Positions 32,867-44,075 of a DNA stretch of 64,000 bases are shown here, piece by piece; position 1 is the first letter of the stretch; each line of letters begins with the position of its first letter. The notes under the pieces were generated by a model, which was not told the origin of the DNA, did not search any database, and worked only from the letters and a program-made list of their open reading frames with translations. Both the position numbers and the translations under genes were made by a program. The DNA is from Trifolium pratense (taxonomy: Eukaryota; Streptophyta; Magnoliopsida; Fabales; Fabaceae), in contig NC_060059.1 of assembly GCF_020283565.1 (NCBI RefSeq), positions 48,566,572 to 48,630,571 on the forward strand. Reading direction: 5' to 3'.

Positions 32867-33320
32867 CTTGTGAATTCCAGAAGAATTTAACATTAAAGCA
32901 TCCTCGAAGGATTGCTCAAATAATAGGATTTTTGTTGTTAGTAAATATCAATTTTGATATAGTTCCCGAAGAACTAAAGAAGAAAAAGCAGACCTTGATA
33001 TTGAAGCATCCCTGAAGGATTGCTCAAAAAATATGAAATTTTATATTATTGTTTTGAAGATTTGGGACATAGTTCTTGGAGAACTAAAGAGTTGCGCATC
33101 CCATAAGGATTGCTCAAGGAATTAATTACTCTTAAACACTATAAAGATAAATTGTAATATAGTTCCAGATAAACCAAAAGTTTAATATTAAGCATCTTAG
33201 AAAAATTTGCTCTGAAGCATCTTGAAATGATTTTTCATAATCGTTATCTATAAATATTAAATGGTATATATAGTTCTCTATTATGCTCCTGAAGTAGCAA
33301 ATTTGAGAAATAATTTTTAA
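32867..33320 (+). repeat. Array of small palindromes with common NNGAA centre, part 2
   Basis: It continues the array at 23366-24050, from which it was separated by the Athila insertion: ATCC-TCGAA-GGAT (32900-32912), AGTTC-CCGAA-GAACT (32961-32975), ATCC-CTGAA-GGAT (33008-33020), AGTTC-TTGGA-GAACT (33071-33085). The two kinds, GCATCC...GGATTGC and ATAGTTC...GAACTAAAG, alternate about every 45-60 bases. Confidence 0.8.
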
Positions 33321-34040
33321 GAGTATGTTGAAAGATTAATCACATATTGCTTGCATATACCTTCGATGCATATTCTATATATATTTTTTCGATATATTAT
33401 GCATTATTATACAATTGATTTTTTTTTTTTAAAAAAAAAAGAAATTATACAATTGATTTAAAATATTAGGATTGTGAAAGGTGTATATTGCTTTTAAATT
33501 CCCTCAATTGATTTTTTATAGCAACGGTTACTATTTTTATTTGTAATGTTAGTGTAATTAGTGTAAGATCGGTTACATAATTAGTGTAAAATTTATATGT
33601 TTCAGTTACAGTTTAACTTATACTCATAACATGACCTTTATTGATTTTAAATATTTTAATTCTCCATAATTAAATAAAATGATAAGCCATTGGAACATAA
33701 TAAACCATTTGTTGTCTATTATTTTTATTCAATCATTTAATTGTTAGTCTTCTATTTTTATACCCATTAAATAAATTGAAGAAATTAATGTTGCACAATG
33801 CAAAAATATGGCTCCGGAAGAGCTAATATATTTTTACATATGAAGGAAAAACAAGAACGCGTTGAGAATACATTATATTTTTCAAGTCTCCAAGAAATTT
33901 ATTAAAACGAAGGAGACCTCGTATCTCAATATTACGAGACATGTTTTTTTTAAAGAAAGTATCAACCTGTTGTCTCTAGTTTGGGAAATACTTATAATAT
34001 TTGTGCAACTCAAACACATGTTCAAGTAAACCAGAAGTTT
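33321..34040 (+). other. Copia internal region, no recognisable protein
   Basis: AT-rich decayed DNA of the short-LTR copia between the palindrome array and the first recognisable pol remnant. I see nothing coding. Confidence 0.4.
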
Positions 34041-35810
34041 ACAATTTAAATCATATATATTAAGTTTGTAATTGGCAAGATCGGATGGGTCATCCCGAAT
34101 CTATTATGATGCGAAATATAAAATAATTCTATATGTATTGAAGGGCCTGAAGTTTCTTCAATTTAATAATTTTTATGTGTTACTACTTCCCGAAAGAAGT
34201 TGATAAATTAAGTAAATGAGCATCTTTTATTTTTAGAATATACGAAAGGTGATATTTATAAATCAATACACCAATCATGATGTGAACCAATTAGAACTTT
34301 ATAATTTTAATTTATGCAACAACGAAATGGTCACATGTGTGTTTGTTGTCAACTCACAACCAGAAGTTTGTGAGATTATTTTTACTAATTTGGTTAAGAG
34401 CTCATTTAATATTTAATTTTCTAGAAAGTATTTGATAAGTATCGAATGTCAATTAAAATAATATAGAACATCTTGTAGAATATGATAATACAAGAAGAAA
34501 AAAATGGAATTGACGATCCATTCTCTAGACGTCTAAAGTTAATTATATGATCGATACTTATGAGATCAATACTTCAAGTTCTATTTTATATTTTGGGAAC
34601 ATTTAAATATATATGTTGAGATATTGATTCGCTCAAGCCAATATGTTATTATACAAAAGTCTTCCCCTTAACTTGCAATTAAGTTTAGTTTTATAATCTA
34701 ATATTTTTCATATAAGCATTTTTGGATGTGTTGGTATGTTCCGATTGCTCCAATATAATGCAATACGATGAATTATTAAAGAATATTGGGAAACTATATT
34801 TGATATGACTCTTCATCCCTTATAAATTATATTGAGCCAATAATTAGGGACTTGTTTATAGCCCAGAAGGATAATTTTTAAGTGATGATGAATTAGTTTT
34901 CCCAATATTAGGGGGAGGGAATAAGCAGCTGAAAAATATGAACCAGAAGTTCAAATGAATCACTTGAAATAAATAATTATTATTACCTCATCTTGATCCT
35001 CATATAAAATAGATTGAACCAGATGTTCAAAAGATATATCATTTGCAAAGTCTATGAAATCAACTATCAGCTGCTAATGCTCCAATCAAAATGGATGTCC
35101 CTGTTGGACAATCTTATATTGCAAATGAATTTTAACCACCCCGTAGCGTGGTAGGTCAGTCGGATCCAAAGATAAAAATCCTCAAATAAGAAAAGGAGCT
35201 AAAAAAAAAAAGAAAGATGACCCAAGTGAGGATATGAAAATCTCAAAAGAGCATTTGACATAATTGATTTTTCAGTTCCAGAAGAACTTATTAGGTACCT
35301 AAAATTTATGAAAATAAAGTGATCTCAATAAATTATGTCATGAATGGAATACGATGAAACCGAGATGAAGTCAACGTTGACAATATTTTTGCACATAATA
35401 AAGCGCTATATATGTGATAAATGACAATGAGGATCATAAATCAAAGTCTATTAAGGATTATAGACAATAAAATGATTGACTAAATAGATAGACGCAATTG
35501 ATACAAAATTAAACTATCTTTGCAAAGCGAAATGTTTTTGGACCCGTAGTCCATTTCATCTGCAGATGAAAATAATTCGATATGAATAAGTTTTCAAGAG
35601 AAAAATAATGGAAATAAAATATTTAGAGTTTGAGTTCTTATTCAAGTATATTGATAAATGTCTATCATTGATTTTCAAGAAGCATATTCACTTGAAGTGA
35701 ATTCAAAAATTAATTAAGTTGAGTAGCATATGAAATACTCAATTCATGTGAAATATGTGTTTTAACGTATTTGACTGGCTCACTTGATAATGAAGATCCC
35801 GGAAGGATTT
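34026..35810 (+). repeat. Dispersed small palindromes within the decayed pol
   Basis: GTAAAC-CAGAA-GTTTAC (34026-34042), CTCACAAC-CAGAA-GTTTGTGAG (34354-34375, one unpaired base), TGAAC-CAGAA-GTTCA (34939-34953), TTGAAC-CAGAT-GTTCAA (35014-35030), AGTTC-CAGAA-GAACT (35274-35288), ATCC-CGGAA-GGAT (35796-35808); weaker ones near 35878, 36015, 36078 and 36305. The centre is constant while arms differ. Confidence 0.7.
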
Positions 35811-36700
35811 AGTTATATTTGACAATGAATTTTTTATATCTGAGGCTTATATTGATGATAAAAATATCATTAAGACTCCTGAAGAGCTTATGAGATATTG
35901 TTATTTTTCTGACAAAATAAGTAATTGAAGAATGCTTCGTGAATCATGAACCTTATATAAAACATGATTCTATATGAAATTGTTGAAAGTTCATCAATAA
36001 TGAACTACTAATTGGTCCTGAAGTACCATATATCAAATGTTAATATATTTGTTGAGAAATATCATTTGCTATAAATATTATCAGAACTCCTGAAGAGCTT
36101 CTGAAATTTGTAGATTAAAGAAATATGTTGGATGTGCAAAGTTTATTTGGAATCGCAAATTTATAATAAAATTATATAGCAAAAGTATTAAAATAGTTTG
36201 ACATGGACAAATCTGTTGTGTACTAAAATGGTTGCGATGTCATTTGATCTGAGCAAAGATAGTGTAATGCATTAAGAAAAATGATGAACAATTTGAATTG
36301 GTCCTGAAGTATCATATCTTAATTCAATTAAGGACACTGATATATTTTACTATATACAGTTATACATGTCGTGGTATTTTATTCAACTAACACAGATATT
36401 GGAACAAAGTTAAGCATAATATTTATACCTTAAAGAAACACCAATATCATTCAATCATGTGAAGTTTTCAGTACTACATCAAGCAAGTTGAGAAGGCATT
36501 TTTGTCGAGGTCTGTAATTCAACATATACAAGAAACTTGTTGTTTTTATTACAAAAGGGTGGTTCATGCAACAATTCAATATGAAGATAATATCGGACAC
36601 ACTGCTAATTTGGAGAAGAACATAATAAAGAAGATATGACAGATCTTTCTACAAGTCAACTTCAAGTAAAACTTTTGATCAACTAGTACTGAAGATTATT
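34041..36700 (+). pseudogene. Decayed copia pol (integrase to RNase H)
   Basis: Frame-broken matches in the right order: DRMGHPESIMMR (GAG-pre-integrase, about 34080); APIKMDVPVGQSYIANE (about 35085-35135, linker between integrase and RT); IFAHNK, VINDNEDHKSKS and AKRNVFGPV (about 35390-35550, start of the RT region); near 36610-36690 relics of the DLxTKSLP-type C-terminus of RNase H. Many stops and frameshifts in every frame. Catalytic residues cannot be followed. The protein could not be made, so the copy was mobilised in trans if its young LTRs reflect recent insertion. Confidence 0.72.
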
Positions 36701-36909
36701 TGGTTTTTCATCTCTATATAATTGTCTTTATGAGGGGGAGACACAAATATGCACTGCACTCTTTTTCCCTTCACCATGGTTTTATCCCATTGGGTTTTCC
36801 TGGTAAGGTTTTTAATGAGGCAGTTCACACACAAATGATGATGTACTCTTTTTCCTTCACTAGGTTTTTTTTAGAGAAAGAATATCCTTCATGGACATTC
36901 AAGGGGGAG

Positions 36910-37107
36910 TGTTATGAATAATATGTAATGAATTTCCATTATTGTGTAGGTTTTTTTGTCCCCTAATTGTGTCCTAAAAATAAGACCCCTTTGTTACAAT
37001 GTAAAGCACACTTGTGAATAGAATAATAACAATGGTCTATTCTTTTCTCTTCCCTCTTTCTCTTCTCCTTCTATATTCTTGCTATTCTTTAGAAATAGTT
37101 CATAACA
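36910..37107 (+). repeat. 3' LTR of short-LTR copia (198 bp)
   Basis: Preceded by AAGGGGGAG; same ends as the 5' LTR; carries an extra 24-base stretch around TTCCATTATTGTGTAGG. Followed by AAATA. Confidence 0.88.
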
Positions 37108-37866
37108 AAATAACAAATCTCCTAAATGATTGTAAAAATAGAAACAACAAACCTAGCTAAATAAAAATTACAAATCTACCTAAAATATAAAAATAACTAA
37201 CCTAGGTGAAATATAAAAATAAGAAATCAACCTAAAATATAATAAAACTAAATCTAACTAAAATAATAATATACAGAAGAAATCCTCCTACATCACTATA
37301 TATCTTTATCTTTTTAAGTATATATATGAATGTTATTCTATTTTCAATATCCATTTTTCACCTTTTTAAGGACTGAAGTTTAAAGATTGTTTTATGGAAT
37401 AAATGTGGTCATTGCAGTGTGATGATTGTGGAGCACGTCAATTTGATCGAAAGTTTTCCTTCTATTTAAACCATGGATTTGGTATGTTTTGTAAAAAAAA
37501 AAAATGTATGTCTCAACTACATTAGAAATAATTTGAATGTATATGACCTATGCAAAAGTTTAGAAGTTAAAGGTTATAATTTATTTTACGACATCTCTAT
37601 AAGCGAACTTTAAATTGCTCTTATGTCTCGATTTTGTTGATGTGCCGCCTCTAAAAAGGCTTCATATAATTATATGCAATAATAATGCATAAAATTTTAA
37701 ATTAGAAAACTTCTCATATTTTCTTATTCTTTTTTGACCAATAATACATTGAAGAGGAGTTAAATAAGCTATTTTAATATCTATCATTTAATTATATGAT
37801 ATTATTATATTTATAACAATTATTATTTTTCATTTATAAAAATATTTTAATTATATATTTAATCGA

Positions 37867-37894
37867 ACCCGTGCGTGCACGGGTTTACCCCTAG
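37867..37894 (+). terminator. Helitron 3' hairpin and CTAG end, copy 1
   Basis: ACCCGTGC-GT-GCACGGGT, then TTACCC and CTAG. Hairpins of this kind 5-12 bases before CTRR terminate Helitron transposition. Confidence 0.65.
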
Positions 37895-38072
37895 AAATAT
37901 AAAAATAAACTATAATTAAATGTGCATGTTATGATGTGCATTGAAATTTACCCCTCATAAGTAAGCATTGTGATGATGTGGCATGTTTTAGAGAGCTTCT
38001 CATATTTATTTAAAATTTGTCCCACAATTTATTTTGTGTGTTCATTCATCCTCCAAAGTAATTAAAAAAAAA
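37895..38072. other. Left flank of duplicated segment B
   Basis: AT-rich; includes a GATGATGTGGCATGTTTTAGAGAGCTTCTC word like other Helitron 5' portions. It preserves the sequence AATTAAAAAAAAATTAAC that the copia element interrupted in copy A. Confidence 0.4.
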
Positions 38073-40769
38073 TTAACTTTGTCACACCAACTTTTAAACT
38101 ACCATTCTTTCATATTCCTTAACTCTTATTCCTTAACTATGACAAATAAATTTATCATACAATCCTTTAAACCTTCATCTTTTCCCATCCCTAATCATTG
38201 TGTGTATAAATATATGATTTTGTGCACAAATGCTAAATGTTAATTTGTAGTGCAAATTTGAGTTTTCATCATCACTTTTCCCCAATATACTATTGGATGG
38301 CAGCTCTTCAATTGGTTCTTCATCTCTTCACAATTTATTAGTTTCTATATATATATATATAGCAACTTATTAATTATGTTACTCTTACATATTGTATGAA
38401 AAGTTTAGACATCCTTATTTTTATTGATATAATAATGTTTGTTTTCTAACTTTTTCCTTATTTTTTATTTTTTTTTATTTCTTAACGTAGATATGACAAT
38501 TTTTTCATGTGAATTAGGATAAAAGAATAAAAGATGGACTTCTATTTTTGTCTTTGTTGCATCTTTGATGCTCAAGAAAGTCGATGAAAAGCGACAATTT
38601 ATGTGAGTATATATCTTTGAGTGCATTTCGACTATGTTATGTTATTATTCATAATACCATGTTTTTTTGTACATTTCATAATACCATATTTAGATGTACT
38701 ATTTTTTTTTTTTTTACAAACTATTTTTTTTTGTTATTCATCTGTAGTAAAGTATCAACCAAGTTTGAAGACAATTTTTACTTACTAACCTACAACAATA
38801 TCACTTATTTTTTCAAGGAAAATATCACTAAAATTATTAAAACAACAAAACCATCATTTTAATTGTAACAAAAAAAAAACCATTTTAATTTTGATATTAC
38901 CTATTCTTTGTGATAGAGCAGTTATTCATTTATATTCAATTGAATTTGTCTTTTGAAGTAACAATGAAAATAAAACCACAAATCCACCTTAATTCATTTG
39001 TAAACTATAGTTACAATAAGAAAAATGAATGTATGAGAAGATCAAGTTTATTATAACGATAATAAATCATTAAAAAATTTGTGGTAAAAATTACTCTATA
39101 AGTATAAATTAATTTACCAACTCTTAACATTTTAGACTAATTATATATGTATTTCTTTTTATTTTGTGTGCTCATTCTCTATTGTTAAATATAACGATTT
39201 ATATATTAGTAATTGATGGTTATTATTGATTTGCACTACCAATGGTGATGTTGATTGATGAAATATATATATTTCTTGGTAATTTGATGATTATTATTGA
39301 ATTACACTAACAAATTTATTCGTAATTATTTAAACAATCCACACTTCAATTATGAAAACAAAATTGGACGGAGGTAAACCTCGCAAAGAAAAAAAAACTA
39401 ATAAAAAAAGAATTAAGCAATTAAAAAAGGTAAACTGGACAATAAACTAAAAAATCCTCACAAATAAAAGTTGAGATAAAATTTCACCAAGTAAAAGTTT
39501 GAGAGGAAAAAAAGGTTAATATATCAACACAAAAATTGTATTATTGTTAAATATAAGTTATGTTTAATTACATAGAGTAGAATAAGCGGCTATGTTATTT
39601 GGTACATACTTTCAAAGAATGTGATCAAATGATGAAAAAGGAAAAACTAATATATATGAATCACATTATATTCTATAATTGAAACTTATTTCAATCTTTC
39701 TCACGAGCAATATTGTTAGCAAACCGCCTCTAACTCTTTTTGAAAATAATAAGAAATATACCGTAGTAAAAAAGCAAAGCAACTTACGACTGCTCCACTA
39801 CGATCCATAAAAAGAAAATATGATGCATCTCTTCAAACTTACGAGATATATTAGTTTTCCTTTTATTTATTATTTTATACGAACACACTTAAATTTTTGA
39901 TTTTATTTTATACGATTACACTATTATAATAAAATATGATACATCTCTTCAAACTTATGAGATATTATAAGAAACTCGATTAAAATTATATTCATTGTGT
40001 CCTTAATCTACAATATAAAATCTCATTTTCCTTTCTTATTTTTAATATAACAGAATTACAACTAAATCATGTTACTATAATTTAAATATATATGTCATTA
40101 TACTTATCATAATTATTATTTTTCATTTGTAATAATATATTTTAAGTATGTTCTAATCAAACCTGCATGCATTCATTTGCAATTTCTTTGGTAGTTAAAA
40201 TAAACTCCACCAAGTGAAAGTTTGACATAAATTTTTTAAAGAAGTCAATATATCAGCACAAGAATTTTATTTTCATAAAATATAAGAAAATATAAATTGG
40301 ATGGAAGATAATAAGTCGTTTTGCTATTTTATACATAATTTCATGGAATATAAGCAAAAGATGAAAAAGACAAAACTACCATATATATAAAAATCACATT
40401 CTATAAGTTGAGTTTGGTTTTTTCTTTCTCATAAACAATATTTTTAGCAAGGATGACTGTTGCGATAATTCTTATTGAAAAGAATAAAAATATACCAAAA
40501 AAAAAAAAAAAAAAAACTTGCGAGTGCACTAATGACACCCATAAAAAAATTAAATTAAAATTACACAATTAAGATACAATATAATACATCTTTTCACACT
40601 TATAAATAATAGGGTAAATGATCATTTACCCCCTTTCAAAATAAGCAAATTTTCGTTTACCCCCCTAAGCAGGTTTTTTTTTCTGTTTACCCCTTGCAAA
40701 AAATAAATTCCCTCATTTTGCCCCCTGGGTGTACAACAGGACAAGTGACTGTGCAAATCTGGTGACATG

Positions 40770-43434
40770 TGTAACGCCCCAAAAAAATTAGGATTCATTT
40801 TATTTAATTATTTAGTTATTGTGGTGTTGATTTTCTTGTTGTGGTGTTGATTGACGATGTTTATGTGATGTTGATTGACGATGTTTATTTAATTATTTTG
40901 TGGCGAATAATTAAATAATTGATAAATAAAAATAATGACGTTGCTAATTAGAAAATAAAATTTAAAGAAAAAGAAGTAGAAAAATTAGATAATGAGGTGT
41001 TGAGAGCAAAGAGGAGGGGGTGTGAATAATATAGTAGTAAAAATAAAAATAAAAGAAAACCATGATTTTAATTTTAATAAATTCATTTTAATTGTATTAA
41101 AAAGGTTGTTTCTTGGAATTAAGTGGTTTAAAGTGGGTGAAGTTAAGAAGAGTCAGGAGAGTGATACAAACAAGAAAACAAACACACAAAAAAATAATAA
41201 TAGTGCTAGTGGGTGAGAGAAAAGAGAGAGAGCTCATGGGGGAGTGAAGAGAAGCAAAGGAAGGAAAAGCTTAACCTCAATTTAGGGAGTTCACTACAAT
41301 CCAAGTAAGGGAGCTTTATACTCTTGAAATTCTGAATTATTTGATATATTTATCATGTGTGTGCTTTAAGTTGATGTTCTTATGATTCCTTTTCCATCAT
41401 GTGATGTTGTTGTTGTTTGGGACTTTGAATTCTTTAAGTGTGAATTCATGTTCTGTTGTTACCAATTCCGTGCTCTGTTATTACTCGGAAAATTGTGAAT
41501 TCGTGAAGTATTGAGTTGATAGTGTTCTTGAGTTTTTAAGAGTTTGACTTTTTTCGTATTTAATTATGTGAATCAAAGAGAAGGAGTTTTTAAAATGTTT
41601 GAGTATAAAAATGAGTTATAAATGTTACTGCTACAATTTTAAATCGCTGAGGATCGATTTTGGGTCGTGTGGGGGTTTAGAATTGAGAAGTAATTAACTG
41701 AATCACATAAAGCTTACAAATTCACACATGAATTCGTTTTGTTCCCAACATAATATTTGATCGCCGATTTTAAAAATAAATACTGGTTATCTTCCTAGAA
41801 TCGAATGACGATCAAAACGGTATAAAGAACGTCAATTTTCGTTGAGAAACGAGGGAAAACGAATCGGGTCAAGTAGCGGGTCGTCGCGACCCGTTTTTCT
41901 GCAAACCGGGTAACAGGGACGATGAACAGTGTCATCTCCCTTCGCCCAATCGCGCAGTAGGCGCGTGGGGGCGCGTCCGATGTCTGGGAGATCTTTTTTT
42001 CAAAAATTGTTTTTACAAACAAATAGTAAATAATTTTCTTGAAATTTTGGTACCTATTTGGTAATTTTTGGACACTCGTAGCTATTTTTAATTAATTATT
42101 TGGAGTAAAAAGGTGATTAAAAATATTATAATTTCGTGAAAATTTCCCAAAATTTTATGTAGGGTATTTTGAATATTTTGGAACCCTCAGGTGTATCTCA
42201 CTCTCCCTGGTTTTATATGCTATTAAGATTTGAATCTATTTCTTAATTTTTATTAATTAAATTGACTTAAAATTCGTACGTTTCGTCGGTAAACTAAATC
42301 AAGATGATTTGGATTATGAGTACTGTTAAAAAGGAGTAATAGGTTGTTGTTCGGAGATGAGTGAATGATTAATTGAGTTATGGAGTTTTAGTTGGTGTTG
42401 TAAACGAAGTTGCTAATAATTGTTGTGTATCGGTGTTGTTTTAAGTCGTTGCTCGTTGATAGTAATTGTGTTGTTTGAATTGTGGTTTTGTTGAATAATG
42501 ATGTTGAGCTACGTGGTTATAACGATGCTGAATTATCTATTTTAATGATGTTGGAGTTGTGCCGAAATTATGATGTTGTAATTGTTATTGTTGTAGTTGC
42601 TTATTGACGTTGTTTAGTGATGTTATTATAATGATGATGAATTTGTCTATCGAAGTTGTTAAATGATGTTGCCTATTGACGTTGCTTATTATAACATGAC
42701 ATGCATTCATTCATATGCCTAATGACGTTGCCTATTGAAGTTGTATAAATGATGTTGAAAATGACGTTGCTTAATGAAGTTGAAAATGATGTTGATGATG
42801 TTGATCCTCTATGATGTAAAACTAGAAATGACGTTGTTATTGGTACCACATGCATGTAGCGAGTCTAGGCGCATTGCATGCATTTTAATTATATTTGTTT
42901 ATTTAAATGTTGTTGTTTATTTCTCTTTATTTAATTGTTGATTGATGATTGTGGTTGACTGATGAATGTGCGTGGCCATCCGCTTAGGTGGTCTTGTTGT
43001 TGTTTATGATGTTGCTAGTTATTACGTTTTAATTCAGTTACTTTCTTGATGTATTGTCGCTCACCTTTACATTCCCCTTTCTGGCTTGGCCCTACGGTGT
43101 GCAACCGTAGATTTTCAGGTAGGTGATGAGTCATAGCTGATGCGTTCGGATAGTTGTTGCTTTGCTACTTAATTGGAGTCGCTCTGTTAGGATGTTGTTG
43201 GGGAAAACTTTTATTTAATTATGCTACTAATTCTTTATTAACAATTGGACTATGTCGTTTTGATTCAAACATTTCAATTTGGACTTTGAAACTTATATTA
43301 TTTTTGTATTTTCCGCTGCATGATTTTTAATCATTTGAGGAATTAGTTAATTGGAGTAAGTGTGACATCCTTATTAAATAAATGAAATTAACTTTTTCGA
43401 AAATAAAATAAAGGGGTAAATTAAGGGTGTTACA
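40770..43434 (+). mobile_element. Solo LTR of a gypsy-type element (2665 bp)
   Basis: TGTAACGCCCC at the left and AGGGTGTTACA at the right form a TG...CA inverted terminus. The 5-bp duplication ACATG flanks it (40765-40769 and 43435-43439). Copy A has the empty site GGTGACATGACATG minus one repeat. No internal region or second LTR is present, so the element was reduced by LTR-LTR recombination. TGTAACRCCC ends are usual for long-LTR gypsy (chromovirus-like) families. The middle (about 42300-42840) is full of GATGTTG/GACGTTG/GAAGTTG words. No gene. Confidence 0.88.
42330..42840 (+). repeat. Degenerate GATGTTG/GACGTTGCYTATTGA minisatellite in solo LTR
   Basis: Units of roughly 15-25 bases ending in (A/C)(A/T)GTTG, for example GACGTTGCCTATTGAAGTTG and relatives at 42663-42770, repeat irregularly. 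A diverged reverse-oriented version appears at 18065-18145. Confidence 0.6.
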
Positions 43435-44075
43435 ACATGACATGTACCTGTGGAAAAAATCTTTTATATTTATTTTTTAAATTCCACGTCAGATAATATA
43501 TTTTTTTTAAAAAAAAAAATCCTACAAAATAAAAAATAAATTTCCCAAAAAAATTTTCCCACAAAAATTTTTTAAAAAATTCCTACAAAAAAAATAAAAT
43601 AATTTCTTACAAACAAATTTTAAAAAATTTCCAACAAAAAAAAATAAAAAAAAATAATTTTCTTATTTTGCTCCCCAAAATAAAGATTTACTCTGAAATA
43701 AAGTTTATTTCCAAAATAAAAATTTAAAAGATTTATTTTCAAATTTTTTTGAATTAAAAAAAAAAATCTTTATTTTTTAAAAACAAAACTTTATTTTTTT
43801 GTTAATCTCTTTGAATTAAAAAAATAGAAAAAGAAGTTTTATTCGTGTTGTTCTAATCTACCAAAACCATTTGCCCTATAACTAGAAAAATAGAAAGAAG
43901 CATAAGACAATAACGAAGTAGAAGACGATTCTGGAGATTGAAGAAGTTGACGACGAATACGATCATGACAGTGGAAGCAAACGATTCTGGTGAAGTTTTT
44001 TTTTTAATTCAAAAAGATTTGAAAATAAATCTTTAAAATCTTTATTTTGGAAATAAACTTTATTTGGGAGTAGAT

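Larger units (their letters stand above)
22989..37107 (+). mobile_element. Short-LTR Ty1/copia element with decayed pol, split by Athila element
   Basis: LTRs at 22989-23162 (174 bp) and 36910-37107 (198 bp) begin TGTTATGAATAAT and end AGTTCATAACA. The 5-bp duplication AAATA flanks both sides (22984-22988 and 37108-37112). A polypurine tract AAGGGGGAG precedes the 3' LTR. The internal region, once the Athila element (24061-32861) and its duplication are removed, is about 4.9 kb. It retains recognisable but frame-broken copia pol. The LTRs differ by one 24-base gap and about three substitutions. Confidence 0.88.
22706..37301. mobile_element. Insertion flanked by ATCACTATAT, itself interrupted by copia
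   Basis: In the other Helitron copy the sequence CTCACTATA-like region (about 63175-63200, inverse) is continuous. Here ATCACTATAT occurs at both ends (22696-22705 and about 37292-37301) around the insert. Without the nested copia, the insert is about 470 bases: 22706-22988 plus 37113-37291. It begins GACGCAGTACGG, ends AATCCTCCTAC, and has no convincing terminal inverted repeat. If the duplication is taken as 8 bases, the ends become TG...CA. It contains five TGGAATCCACCAGAT-like direct repeats (22795-22895). Class unresolved: solo LTR-like or Mutator-like. Confidence 0.5.
21917..37894 (+). mobile_element. Helitron-like repeat, copy 1, heavily interrupted
   Basis: Sequence from about 21917 to 22705 and from about 37302 to 37894 matches, in reverse orientation, 62690-64000. 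The 3' end has the Helitron layout: a GC hairpin ACCCGTGC-GT-GCACGGGT (37867-37884), a short spacer and a terminal CTAG (37891-37894). No RepHel protein is visible, so it is non-autonomous. The 5' limit is at or left of 21917. The span includes the large nested insertion at 22706-37301. The base following CTAG is A, not the T expected for Helitrons, so the terminus is supported mainly by the paired copy. Confidence 0.68.
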
